A stretch of DNA of 64,000 bases from Hydractinia symbiolongicarpus (taxonomy: Eukaryota > Cnidaria > Hydrozoa > Anthoathecata > Hydractiniidae): NCBI RefSeq assembly GCF_029227915.1, contig NC_079878.1, positions 19,865,501-19,929,500 of the forward strand, in the 5' to 3' direction. This document shows, piece by piece, positions 20,560 through 31,745 of the stretch. Both the position numbers and the translations under genes were made by a program. The stretch's first letter is position 1. Each line of letters opens with the position of its first letter. The notes under the pieces are model-generated. The model worked only from the letters and a program-made list of their open reading frames with translations. It did not search any database and had not been told where the DNA came from.

Positions 20560-23500
20560 GTTCATTGGTCACACTTACTAATTAGAATAAAGTATTCACA
20601 TCACCCTAAAACTCTGAAAAAATATTATATATGATGTGTCCATAGCCATTTCAAGGCTTGGGTCTGGCGAAGTACACCTAAAACAGACTGGGACTCATCC
20701 TGTTAATGGTAGAATATTTTGTTTACCTTGTCTAAAATTGGCCTATGGTGTTTGCTTAGAAGAACTTGAAGGAGGAGTTGTCTAAGAAAAGTCACTTGCA
20801 GCATCATTATAATCATCTCCATCGTTGGTTGCTTCAGTCATTTTAAGTGTTAAACAGTTTTTCAAACCGTGGCCAAAACTCTTTCTCTTCCTAGAACCTT
20901 TTAATCCTGAACACTGTCTCAATCACCAAAACAGCTTTTGGACAAAGGCTTGCGTATCTTTAAAACTTTATTCTGGTTTGTGTAATATTTTACACGAAAT
21001 CCTTGTCCACTCTTTACATCTTTCTTTTTATTCAAGGTCGATGCAAAATTCCATGCTGCAAAACCAGGTTTTTTAACTGTTCAAATCAATTTAAATGCTT
21101 TTTAAGGAACTGTATCCCGACTGTAAGAAACTCAGTCACTTTTTAACGACAAAACTTTCGAATTTTTTTGACCGAAAAATTTTCTGTCCGAAATTTGTGT
21201 CTGCCAAAAGCTTTTTTGTCGAAAAATTTAGGTTTTTCTAATTTTTTTAGAAAAGGACCAGTGCATAGAAATTATATATAGGGTAATCAGAAAATCAAAA
21301 AAACTGCAGTTTTTGAACTTATTATTTTCGTTATTTTCACATTTGGGCTGAGGCTCTATCTATAAAGTTGGATCCTGAAGACTCTTTTTTAGATCTTGAT
21401 TGAATATATGTACACTTTAAAAGCTTCTAGCCTTCATTTTGTGTCATTTCCGCAATTAACACTTTTGAAAATTGGTTAAAATTCGTTTAAAAGACTTACC
21501 CATACATTTTTGACTCTCTGTCCGAAAGTTTTTCCGCCGAAAATTTTAGTTCCTAATGTAAATTACAATACATAGTAAAAATACTATCCAAAAGGTATTT
21601 AGTTACCCTTGAAATCTTCTTAGGTAAATGTGCTACAACTTCTCCTTTTTCGTGTACTGTTTTGACGGCAAAACAGTCAAACGCATTCCCAGGTTCGTGA
21701 AGAGGGAAAGGAAAAGACAATATCGATGGTTGGAAAGGTTTCGGAATCTGTGAGATGCTACTAAGCTTGGCTTACTGGGGATGCTATCCATCAATCGTCG
21801 TTTGTGTAGCACGGTAGATGAATTTAAATTGTTATGTGGTAGCAGAATTTAGCGGTACATTGGTGAAGATGTAGGAACCGATGAAACTGATTCTGAGTGG
21901 AAAGTTGAATAAAATTAGTTCTATTTTTTTTTACTTTAAACAAAGCAAGAAAAATTAAAAATATTCGCGAAAGTTTATGCCCTTAAAGTAAATTAACATA
22001 CATGGTTTTTTTGTGAACATTATACGTGTTAAAGCATTCAACGAAATTATTTACAAAAGTAATTCTCTATACGACCACCGTCTGTTTTTAATTGTCTTGA
22101 ACTGTTCTCTTGAAATGTTTTCTTACTTTCTATAAAACCAATTCTTGTAGGTTCCACACTGAATAAATTATGGCCATATTAGCTTTTGTGCTGCATCTTG
22201 TGCTGCAAAAATCCCTTTGAACCTCCCCAACGCTTGACGCAACCAGTTAGTCTATCTTTACATTTTCTGTGGATGGTGTTAAATATGGAACTCGTATTTA
22301 CAATCGTAACTTCGATTGTAGATATTCCACGGGCTTACAACTAGTCTATAATGCTAATTTATTTCCACTTGCATATCAAGCTTAGGGATGGACTTGCTCC
22401 ATTAAAAAGCCTCTATGGTTCAAGCACATTGACCTAATATTCAGTAAAATACACACAGATATTCTATTGAGCCGTTTGGTGGTTAAGGTTACGCATGCTT
22501 TAACACTCAGTGGAACGATTAATAAGAACCGTAAACTGTGCTACATATCCAGGCTAAGTGCTTCAGTTCAGGTATGCAGATGTCCTGAATCGAGTGAAGC
22601 GGACACAATATTATGGTGTTTCCCGTGTGGTATATTTTCCAGAACTAATTTTCTGATAACTTTAGCTAAATAAAAACAGTATACAGACCGTTGTTACCCC
22701 ATTATAGCAAAAACAGTTGATCCCTTAAATTTTGCGTTTGTAACCAAAATCTTTACACATAGCTGGAAAACGTGACAATATTTTTATCTTAACATGCAAA
22801 ACATAAGCACAATACAAAGTTTTTACAAATTGATAATGAGGTGACAAAACAGCAACAGGCGGAGCAATTTTGAAATGTTGGGGCCGACAGGCTAAGAACA
22901 TTTTTTCGCCCCTGAAGATTGGCTAAAAACATACTTCAAATTCCGAAATATTGCGCTTAAAAGCCTTTACAAAATGCAGGAGATTATATATAAAAATATA
23001 GAATCGCCATATTTTATGTAAGATATATTTTATTTTCAAAATAAGCAATAGTAACATCGAAGCAAAATAAACATAATGCAGAGAAAAGCTATAGTATATG
23101 ACAACTACCAGTCCTCCCTAGTTTGTCAGTCCTATCTTTTTGGAAATTGAGAATCGTCATGGAGTTGAAACGAGCTGAATGCTTTGTTGATCTCATACAG
23201 AGCATGTGTATGTATTGATCAATCAATAATTGATTAAAAAACATTGTAACCTTTAGAAAAACATCACCTCTTGGCAAAGGTGGGGGAGGCGGCTTTAGCT
23301 CCCCTGGCTCCGCCGGGCCTCCAGCAAGTTGTAATATTAAAAGTTGTCTTAAGACGGTGGTAATGGCTATGTGCTGTGATAAAACATCCTCCTTGTTACA
23401 AGGAATCGACAAAACATACAAAATGGCCACCATTACATTAGATCATCCACCAAGCGCGCCATTATCGCTATAAATTTGAAGTGCACGGGGGTTTGTAATT

Positions 23501-23753
23501 AAAATGGCGTACGTCATATTTTACGATTTTCAAATTTTGTTTTGTGTTTAACTCATCCATTTTTAAACAAATATTAATGAAAACTTTTCTTTTTAATTAA
23601 TGAGTAAAAACAAATAGAATATTAACACATCACAAAAGGAAATCTTTCAACCCCGGCTTTTCATAACCTTAGCAAGATCAAAGAAGCCGTCACTACCATT
23701 TTGCGTGACAGAAAGACTTTTATCTATATTATCTATATTTATAATATAAATAA
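20560..23753. other. 3.2-kb non-coding region
   Basis: AT-rich with many short stops. I see no recognisable protein motif. Short stretches with repeated CCGAAAA(T/A)TTTT words (21150-21240 and 21520-21550) and one GC-rich patch at 23275-23330 stand out, but none supports a gene. Confidence 0.5.
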
Positions 23754-23786
23754 TAGTAAAGGAAGTAAAAATTAACTTGACATTGG

Positions 23787-23827
23787 TTCGGTACTCCGAG
23801 TTTCGTGTTATACACTCATCAGCCAAA
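23787..23827 (-). ncRNA. Type I hammerhead ribozyme, left copy
   Basis: Reverse complement of the motif at 27191-27231, base for base. The core CTGATGA and GAAA is intact, with stem I TTTGG/CCGAA, stem II GTGT/ACAC and a 3-bp stem III ACT/AGT. The predicted cut is after GTA. It lies about 125 bp beyond the stop of the minus-strand Penelope frame. Confidence 0.85.
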
Positions 23828-23952
23828 TTATACAAGTGAAAAAAGTAAACAAAAAAATTCGTATCTATCTATTTGACAAGATAAATTCCTAAGAGACATC
23901 ATTAAATGCGTGGTGTTATAAACATGTGAATAGATAATTGGCTAAGTAATTA

Positions 23953-25428
23953 TCAGTCCTTAGATTTATAATTAGCCAAAAGAAACTTATTTGTGTGACG
24001 ACATTTAGCAATGAGTTCACTGCGTTTGTTTAAAAGCTCACTTTTGTCTTTGTAAAAGAGGATTTCAAATTTTTCTTGAAGGCAAAGAGGACAATTTCGT
24101 GAATTGTTAGTGTAGCTTTGTACTTGCTTGATGGTCGACCATTTGAGCGTCGGGGTGACATTGCTTTTCTCTTTCAAGTCCCAAACGTATGATGAAAGTG
24201 ACGTGCTGTTCTTGTACTTTTTGTTGCTAAAAGACTGTTTGTGGCCATTGAATCTTGTCTTAAACGATTTCTCAGTCAGACCAATGTAGACTTTCTTTTG
24301 GTGAGCGGGTGCTGTAACTTCGCATTTGTATATGACAGACGTCACTTGGCAGTTTCCTTTCAATGGACATTCGGGTTTTCTTCCGCAATTGCAGCTTGCT
24401 GTAACTGGTGTGTCGGATTTCGAGACTTTCGAATTATGCGATTTGATGATGGTGGCCATGTTTTCCATGCAGCTGTAGCTGACCTTTATGTTGTTTTTGT
24501 TGAACAGCTTCTTCAGGTATCCGGAATGGAAGTGTTTGTTGATAAGAGATAAGAACTTCCTCGCTACGTTTGTTGATACATTTTTATTGTACGGGGGGTT
24601 AAACCATATTACATTTCTCGTACGTTTCTTCTTCCTTCTTCGGGTTTTCTTTTTTGTAAACGTCAGATTGATGTTCTTATATCCGCTTTTTTTCAATGAA
24701 TCTTCGTAGTCGACTTTCGCTTTCTCGAAAATTGCTTCATTTGAAAAGTTTTTAGATAAACGATCAGCTATTGCAATTGGCAACTGCTTTAGTATCTGTT
24801 GTGGATGATTTGAAGAAGTGTGTATGTACTGCATGGTGTCGTTTGGTTTTTTGTAAGGTTGGTATGTGCCGTGTTTCAAGTTGAAGGTTACGTCAAGAAA
24901 GTCTACAGAATAGAGCCCTGTGACTATTTCTATCTGGAATCCTATCGATTTGAACAGTTTTATAATGTCTTTTCTCATCTTATCAACACTGCGCCCTTTC
25001 ATATTGCGTAGAACCATTAAACCATCATCCCTATACAAGCCTGCGTCTGATTTGTTAATTAGAGATGAAAGCTTATTCAATATGAAGAGTCCCACAAGTT
25101 CACATATTTCTGCGCCATCATAACTACCCATAGTCACGTCAAAACAGTCACTGGTCAATTTCTTGGTCCAAGCTTCCTTGTTGAAAAATAGGAGTGATTT
25201 TCTGCAGTGGTTGATTGTTCTCAATTCCTTATCTGAGATCGCTGTGTAGATTTTTGCAAACTCAAGTGCTTCGTTCAAAATCTCTTTAGTTATAGTGGGG
25301 TAGAATTCCTTTATATCGAGTTGTATGAATGAACATGCATCTTTGTTTTCGATAGAATCAAACCACGAAATCGCTTCGTCTGTATTTTTCCATTGGTTCA
25401 CTTGAATTGAATTTCTGATGTCTGAGTT
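23953..25428 (-). CDS. Penelope-like reverse transcriptase with GIY-YIG endonuclease (5'-truncated)
   Basis: The open frame 25464-23953 encodes 503 residues, but only the part from NSDIRNSIQVNQ on (inside the arm) belongs to the element; the first residues come from the spacer read in the wrong sense. RT motifs: FIQLDIKEFYPTI (first catalytic Asp), MGSYDGAEICELVG and GLYRDDGLMVL (the YxDD box). Then a Lys/Arg-rich linker, the Cys cluster CNCGRKPECPLKGNC, and a GIY-YIG nuclease (SVIYKCEV ... KKVYIGLTEKSFKTRFNGH). Such elements prime reverse transcription at nicked DNA. It is intact over its length and about 99% identical to the plus-strand copy, so recently duplicated, but it lacks the N-terminus and cannot work alone. 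Confidence 0.92.
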   Translation of the reverse strand, partial: NSDIRNSIQVNQWKNTDEAISWFDSIENKDACSFIQLDIKEFYPTITKEILNEALEFAKIYTAISDKELRTINHCRKSLLFFNKEAWTKKLTSDCFDVTMGSYDGAEICELVGLFILNKLSSLINKSDAGLYRDDGLMVLRNMKGRSVDKMRKDIIKLFKSIGFQIEIVTGLYSVDFLDVTFNLKHGTYQPYKKPNDTMQYIHTSSNHPQQILKQLPIAIADRLSKNFSNEAIFEKAKVDYEDSLKKSGYKNINLTFTKKKTRRRKKKRTRNVIWFNPPYNKNVSTNVARKFLSLINKHFHSGYLKKLFNKNNIKVSYSCMENMATIIKSHNSKVSKSDTPVTASCNCGRKPECPLKGNCQVTSVIYKCEVTAPAHQKKVYIGLTEKSFKTRFNGHKQSFSNKKYKNSTSLSSYVWDLKEKSNVTPTLKWSTIKQVQSYTNNSRNCPLCLQEKFEILFYKDKSELLNKRSELIAKCRHTNKFLLANYKSKD

Positions 25429-25590
25429 CGTACAACATTGACAAGAGAGCCGAATCCCTCGCAAGCAGCCCTGCTTTTATCACCCTCAAAGACCATAAGG
25501 AAAACTTCCAAACCAAGCTCCCATGTAGATTAATCAATCCATGCAAGAGCAACTTGGGGAAAGTAAGCAAATCTATCTTAGATCGAATCA
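25429..25590 (+). other. 162-bp unpaired spacer of the inverted pair
   Basis: Read in the plus direction it continues the right-hand Penelope frame upstream: ASSPAFITLKDHKENF, then CRLINPCKSNLGKVSKSIL. These are conserved blocks just before the RT palm in this family. So the right copy extends 162 bp further 5' than the left copy, and the junction at 25428/25429 is where the left copy's 5' end was joined head to head. Confidence 0.85.
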
Positions 25591-27065
25591 ACTCAGACAT
25601 CAGAAATTCAATTCAAGTGAACCAATGGAAAAATACAGACGAAGCGATTTCGTGGTTTGATTCTATCGAAAACAAAGATGCATGTTCATTCATACAACTC
25701 GATATAAAGGAATTCTATCCCACTATAACTAAAGAGATTTTGAACGAAGCACTTGAGTTTGCAAAAATCTACACAACGATCTCAGATAAGGAATTGAGAA
25801 CAATCAACCACTGCAGAAAATCACTCCTATTTTTCAACAAGGAAGCTTGGACCAAGAAATTGACCAGTGACTGTTTTGACGTGACTATGGGTAGTTATGA
25901 TGGCGCAGAAATATGTGAACTTGTGGGACTCTTCATATTGAATAAGCTTTCATCTCTAATTAACAAATCAGACGCAGGCTTGTATAGGGATGATGGTTTA
26001 ATGGTTCTACGCAATATGAAAGGGCGCAGTGTTGATAAGATGAGAAAAGACATTATAAAACTGTTCAAATCGATAGGATTCCAGATAGAAATAGTCACAG
26101 GGCTCTATTCTGTAGACTTTCTTGACGTAACCTTCAACTTGAAACACGGCACATACCAACCTTACAAAAAACCAAACGACACCATGCAGTACATACACAC
26201 TTCTTCAAATCATCCACAACAGATACTAAAGCAGTTGCCAATTGCAATAGCTGATCGTTTATCTAAAAACTCTTCAAATGAAGCAATTTTCGAGAAAGCG
26301 AAAGTCGACTACGAAGATTCATTGAAAAAAAGCGGATATAAGAACATCAATCTGACGTTTACAAAAAAGAAAACCCGAAGAAGGAAGAAGAAACGTACGA
26401 GAAATGTAATATGGTTTAACCCCCCGTACAATAAAAATGTATCAACAAACGTAGCGAGGAAGTTCTTATCTCTTATCAACAAACACTTCCATTCCGGATA
26501 CCTGAAGAAGCTGTTCAACAAAAACAACATAAAGGTCAGCTACAGCTGCATGGAAAACATGGCCACCATCATCAAATCGCATAATTCGAAAGTCTCGAAA
26601 TCCGACACACCAGTTACAGCAAGCTGCAATTGCAGAAGAAAACCCGAATGTCCATTGGAAGGAAACTGCCAAGTGACGTCTGTCATATACAAATGCGAAG
26701 TTACAGCACCCGCTCACCAAAAGAAAGTCTACATTGGTCTGACTGAGAAATCGTTTAAGACAAGATTCAATGGCCACAAACAGTCTTTTAGCAACAAAAA
26801 GTACAAGAACAGCACGTCACTTTCATCATACGTTTGGGACTTGAAAGAGAAAAGCAATGTCACCCCGACGCTCAAATGGTCGACCATCAAGCAAGTACAA
26901 AGCTACACTAACAATTCACGAAATTGTCCTCTTTGCCTTCAAGAAAAATTTGAAATCCTCTTTTACAAAGACAAAAGTGAGCTTTTAAACAAACGCAGTG
27001 AACTCATTGCTAAATGTCGTCACACAAATAAGTTTCTTTTGGCTAATTATAAATCTAAGGACTGA
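25429..27065 (+). CDS. Penelope-like reverse transcriptase with GIY-YIG endonuclease (5'-truncated, longer copy)
   Basis: The frame is open from the junction at 25429 to the stop at 27065, about 545 codons; the first in-frame ATG is at 25554. It has the same domain order as the minus copy: RT with LDIKEFYPTI and YRDDG, a basic linker, a Cys cluster (CNCRRKPECPLEGNC here) and GIY-YIG with VYIGLTEKSF and FNGHKQSF. The few differences from the minus copy include Thr for Ala in KIYTTISD and Ser for Phe in SKNSSNEA. A full element would have roughly 200 more N-terminal residues. The hammerhead ribozyme lies 126 bp after the stop. Confidence 0.92.
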
Positions 27066-27264
27066 TAATTACTTAGCCAATTATCTATTCACATGTTTAT
27101 AACACCACGCATTTAATGATGTCTCTTAGGAATTTATCTTGTCAAATAGATAGATACGAATTTTTTTGTTTACTTTTTTCACTTGTATAATTTGGCTGAT
27201 GAGTGTATAACACGAAACTCGGAGTACCGAACCAATGTCAAGTTAATTTTTACTTCCTTTACTA
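25591..27264 (+). mobile_element. Penelope-like element, right (plus) arm of an inverted pair
   Basis: Mirror image of 23754-25428. The arms meet unrelated flanking DNA at 23753 and 27265. Head-to-head and partial tandem copies are typical of Penelope insertion. No clear target-site duplication was seen. Confidence 0.93.
27191..27231 (+). ncRNA. Type I hammerhead ribozyme, right copy
   Basis: All core bases are present: TTTGG (27191-27195, stem I 5'), CTGATGA (27196-27202), GTGT-ATA-ACAC (stem II and loop, 27203-27213), GAAA (27214-27217), stem III ACT-CGG-AGT (27217-27225), A27226 as the cleavage base, then CCGAA (27227-27231) closing stem I. Self-cleavage is expected between 27226 and 27227. 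Hammerhead motifs are established parts of Penelope-like elements, and a very short stem III is typical there. Confidence 0.88.
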
Positions 27265-30174
27265 ATAAGCTCTAAACTTGTATGTTTATTGAGCACTGTT
27301 ATTGGCTAACTGCACGACAGTTTTGTAATATAAATAATATATTTATTTGTGTCTATTCTTTAACAGGGACATGCTAACGAGGTTATCTTATAAAGGCATG
27401 CAGTCAACTGAAACAGGTCAATTCCCAAGTTTATTCAAAGAAATTATTCAAAAAATATTTTTCCCTTCCCTCTAAATTGTTTACAACTAAATATTTTTCT
27501 AAACTTTTTGAAACAAGCTTGGGTTATTACTACAACAAGACAAATTTGTTTGTGTGTGTTGTGTTTGATCGTGTTAAAAATAAACACCTGGTGCATTTTG
27601 TTACTTTTAACAGGTGTTTATTATTTAATATACTTTAGCGAGAACTTGTTTTTATTTTGGATAGTTCAAATTAATATTTGCGCTCCCAACAGTGGGATAG
27701 TGGCTGTCACTAAACATTCACTGATAGAAGCTACTCTTCGAGGCTTTAAATTACTTTCATTGATGTTTTTGTATAACAGTTGTCTCGTCATTGGTCTTCT
27801 TATGTGACACAACTTTCTTGTACTTTTCTTAACCATTTCATCTACCACTGCTTGCTTACAACAATTTTGTCGGACAATGTTATCGATGTTTAATTAAGAC
27901 CATATCACCAACGATTAATTTATTGACTTAGTTTGCTTTCTTGTATACGTGACGTATAGATGTTTTCAATTTAACGCATAAATCCTTTTTCCGAAGTTGA
28001 CTTAAATATTCAAAGTCAGATCTCCTCCAATAATGTTCGTAAATGCTTCATCGAAATACTACAGCATTCTGTAGCATTATCGCATAAATAAGTCAATGGT
28101 CTCCAATTAAAACCAATTTCGCTTCTGACAACATCGCTTCTAATTCATCGAGGATAAATTTGGCTTTGCCAAGACAATTCTTCAACCAATCTTTCGCAAT
28201 ACAAACCATTCGCTCACCACGTTAACCAACCCTTTACAATCAAAGAACCACTTTAAAGGGTGTATATGTGGTCCAGAGTTCGTATTTGGAGTCAACTGAA
28301 AATGAATATTATGTCTTATCTGATGGAATACGATAAATCATGCAGTAACGGTCCCACTAATGGGCTCCTCTGTGCACGTTTCCACACCACAAAACCGCTA
28401 ATTATGTTATTCACTATTGTTCTACCTCGACACACACAAAGTTTCGATGTCAATTCAATGGACGTAGTTGCGTCGATAAATAACATGATTTAGCTTTAGC
28501 CTTAGGTTTTAGGAAGAAGCACTGGGGGTTAGGCTAACTTTTGATAACTCGGACAATTTTTCGTCTTTTGCGTATTTCAAATATAAAACTTTAACTGTGA
28601 AGGGATCTATTCTTTGGTAAGATCACACTTTAAAATACATTCGATTATAGACAAAAACAAATGAATTTAGGGAGTGAAAAAGAAATAACGCAGCAGATAA
28701 ATCCATAAACTAGTCAGGAAGCTCAGGGTAATCAATACTGGTGGTACGAATAAATTTTATCAGCACTATCATTTTCACATTTCAACACGAAGTGACTAAT
28801 AATTTGTCAAATCGAAAACAATACTATCCAATTGCAAAAAATAAAGTTTTATTTGATAGCGACTTTAGCAATTTTACTTGTACAGGCTGTAAAATTATTT
28901 TTGTTATTCTGGGTCTGTAAAATAAGCATTAAACAGGCAGTCTCTTTTCTTGAAATTTAACGCTTATAACCACACTATGGTAAGATTTTTCCGACCAGTA
29001 TAGTGTTTCGACGAAAGCGCTTTACTACATTGTTTTAGGAACGAAAAAGGTTCCTGCAGCGTCTCGGCCATAACTTTTGTTATGCAAATAAATTTGTGCT
29101 AACATTGTTTGACTTTCCTAGTTTTTAAGGAGGCTCCTGGTGATAAAAGAACTAACAGATTTTGTTGACGAGTGTGCGGTTGTTTTAAAATTCTAAATCA
29201 AACAATTTGATGTGAGAGTGTTCTATGATGTTGCATATTTTTATATATCCTTTTTATTGCACCATGTGGCTACCAAGTTGTTGTTGAGGCGATATTTTAG
29301 TACTATGAATAACATACGGACCAGATATGGAGAGTAAATAAACTATTAAGGAGAATTGCGCCATATTTTATCCTAAATAAGCTCTAAACGTAGTGTTTGA
29401 TAGTCTATTGTAATAAATAATTAATCATTTTATTTTGTTATATAACTGAGCTTGATTAAATGAAGTGGCTTGCGAAATACTTCTTATAAAAAAACTAATG
29501 CTGAAAAGTGAAAATTAACACGCTGGCAATGTTCACTATTTTTGTGTTGAAGATTCCCTGAACAGAACTAACAACTTTGTGAGTGCACAATGAGAAATCT
29601 TTACAATTTCAGTTATGATGATTAGGTTCTGAAGACAACTTGTTTCTCTTAGACAGTGTTCAGAACTAATTTAAAAAAGGGGCGTATTCTCAGAAAGATA
29701 ACAATTTTTGCTTTCCTTATTCTCATGATTTAAGAGGGCTTGCTTAGTTTGCACATGAATATTGAAAGTAATTTGCTTTCCTTAAGTAATTAAAAAGCAA
29801 GTTTCGTTTTAGGTTTTACTCACAAGTTAAAAGCAAAATGCGTAGAAACCTGAGACATTGGTCAGAGGGGATTGAAAGGAACAGACGTTTTCACAAAGCG
29901 TAAGTTTGTAAGTGTTTGGTAACAAAAACCATACTCAGTCTACATATAGTCTTTACAGGCAAAGTTTAGCCTATTTCTATAAAAGACAAACAGAATCTAC
30001 CAAATTGGAAACAGTTAATACATTCAATAAATGCTTACTTTTAAAGAATTGGCTTTTACACTTAAATGTTTAAATTTTCTTAATATTTTTCTTAGCAAAT
30101 TTTTTTTTGTGTGGAAGACATATGGGATAAAATATTTCTGCTAATTTTATAATTCAATTCTTGTTCTTAAATAG
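27265..30174. other. 2.9-kb non-coding region upstream of the secreted-precursor gene
   Basis: No frame longer than about 100 codons and no motif I recognise on either strand. The last few hundred bases presumably hold the promoter of the gene starting at 30175, but I see no decisive TATA box. Confidence 0.5.
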
Positions 30175-31745
30175 ATGAATCTGTTCCAAATTATAACGCT
30201 GCTTGCTGTGACTACTTTACTAACAATCAACAGTAAGTTGGCTTTCACCATTAGCATTGAATTTTTACAACATCAAAGTTATTAAACTACATTTCAATAA
30301 CTGCATGTTATGTTAGCAGAAGGCGTAATTTTAGAAGAAAAACAACATTTTGAAGCAGTTGATAAATAAGAATTCTTCTTCCTTTGTTTGAACCAATACA
30401 TTTCCAAATCACCGTCTTTGAAGATCAAAGATCAGTTCGATGGATCCAACAACGATCAGATGGATAGATCCAGATCATCACTACAACTTGTTACCATTTT
30501 TATTATGATTTACATGTTATTTTTTTTCCTTTATGTTATTCTTTACATAGTTGTTAAAAGTGAAGAAGAGAAGGACATTAAAGATGTTATGACAAAAAGT
30601 CTCCAGCCTGGCTCCATGAGCCAACAACAATTGAGGGTCCCAGATGAAATGCGTTATGACGAAGGTGACTCCTTTATACTTTATTTACTCCGGCTATTGC
30701 TCAGACCGGCCCACGTGATGAGCTTTTACTTAAAAGTTGAAAATGTGTCAAATATAAAAATAGAAGGTTATGCAGTTTCTTAAACTGCTATAAATATTGT
30801 GTAAAGCAGAAAAAAATTGAAAGTGGAGAAACTGATACATTTAAGCGTAAAAATAATCAGTCGTGAATAGGTTGTCACTATTTATTAAAAAAATTTCGCA
30901 TAAGATACTGCTTTGTAGCAGGTCTGTCTATTGCTTGTCTTCCAAAATAATAAGAAAGATGTTGAAATGTATACCGTTTGCTTTACAGACGATGATTTCG
31001 AAGTTGAAGAAAGAGCTACACCCAGGAAACGAGGTAAACATAGTACCCAAATATTTTTTAATCTTTCACTATCAAATGTAAATCGTGTCTGGCCTACAAC
31101 ACAGCTTGCAACTAATATATTTTTGCATTGCTGTTTTGTTCAGTAGGAAATCTTAAATTAAATTCGTATTAACATATATTGTGCATATTTTTAACAACGA
31201 GAAAATCTGCCACCACCTTCCACTTATTAACACCACCAAAATGTTGAATTTCAATAATATAACGGCTAGCCAGTAACAATAACAAAAAATTAAGAAATTC
31301 GATCGTAAGTCAGGTGTCTTTTACTTAAGATCCCAAACCTTTGGTTGGATCGTTAATTGCTGGTGCTGTTACACGTATGTTGCTTCCAAGTGTTGTGAGC
31401 TTTGCTACACGGGGATTTACGCGATCAAACCACCGATCACGATCTTCTTACCCACGTCGAAGCAGCTATTATCGACGACCCAGCTCCTACCGTCGTGGAA
31501 GCTCATATCGACGTCGCGGACTCGGACGCAGCTCTTATCGACGACGCAGCTCCTACCGTCGTCGCGGACTCGGAAGCAGCTCTTATCGACGTCGCAGCTC
31601 CTATCGACGTCGCGGACTCAGCAGCAGCTCCTATCGACGTCGCAGCTCCTATCGACGTCGCGGACTCGGAAGCAGCTCTTATCGACGACGCAGCTCCTAC
31701 CGTCGTCGAAGCTCCTATCGACGTCGAAGCTTCTATGGGCAATGA
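30175..31745 (+). CDS. Secreted cationic precursor with SSYRRR repeats (four exons)
   Basis: Exons 30175-30232, 30551-30664, 30989-31033 and 31330-31745, joined by three phase-1 GT-AG introns, give an uninterrupted 210-residue protein. Residues 1-19 (MNLFQIITLLAVTTLLTIN) form a signal peptide. Residues 20-70 are a Glu/Asp-rich pro-region ending in Lys71-Arg72, a dibasic cleavage site. The mature part starts DPKPLVGSLIAGAV, has a hydrophobic stretch to about residue 100, then repeats of SSYRRR and SSYRRRGLG to the end. It should be exported and cut to a very basic peptide. The plan (signal, acidic pro-region, basic C-terminus) is that of Hydra arminins, but I see no sequence match. Other options are a structural, nematocyst or mineral-binding protein. 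An AG lies right before the ATG. Confidence 0.75.
31500..31740 (+). repeat. In-frame 45-bp coding repeat (SSYRRRSSYRRRGLG)
   Basis: Tandem copies of a unit built from AGCTCCTATCGACGTCG words code for SSYRRR blocks separated by GLG or LSS. The codon pattern is kept nearly constant, which points to recent expansion within the last exon. All three forward frames and one reverse frame are open here as a side effect. Confidence 0.85.

Larger units (their letters stand above)
23754..25428 (-). mobile_element. Penelope-like element, left (minus) arm of an inverted pair
   Basis: This 1,675-bp segment is the reverse complement of 25591-27264 with only a handful of differences. The borders were read from where the two sequences part: ...CCTTTACTA at the outer end and AACTCAGACATC at the inner end. 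It contains the 3' two-thirds of the RT-endonuclease frame, the 3' untranslated part and a hammerhead ribozyme. It is 5'-truncated. The two arms and a 162-bp spacer form a giant inverted repeat. Confidence 0.93.

Noticed and set aside
23089-23433. 114-codon minus frame with a Pro-rich patch
   Set aside because: Only the short GC-rich patch looks unusual; no start context, motif or splice support.
24241-26777. Antisense frames inside the Penelope arms (for example 103 codons at 24241 and 26466)
   Set aside because: They occur in both arms as complements of the RT/GIY-YIG frame and carry no motif of their own.
30320-30369. Alternative second exon after TTAGCAG at 30319
   Set aside because: It reads in phase from exon 1 but stops after 16 codons with no donor; the longer four-exon model is better. 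A truncated isoform remains possible.
30388-30783. 131-codon frame with a membrane-like stretch, as a stand-alone membrane protein
   Set aside because: The hydrophobic part is the pyrimidine-rich intron ending at 30550; only 30551-30664 fits as an exon, in phase with its neighbours.
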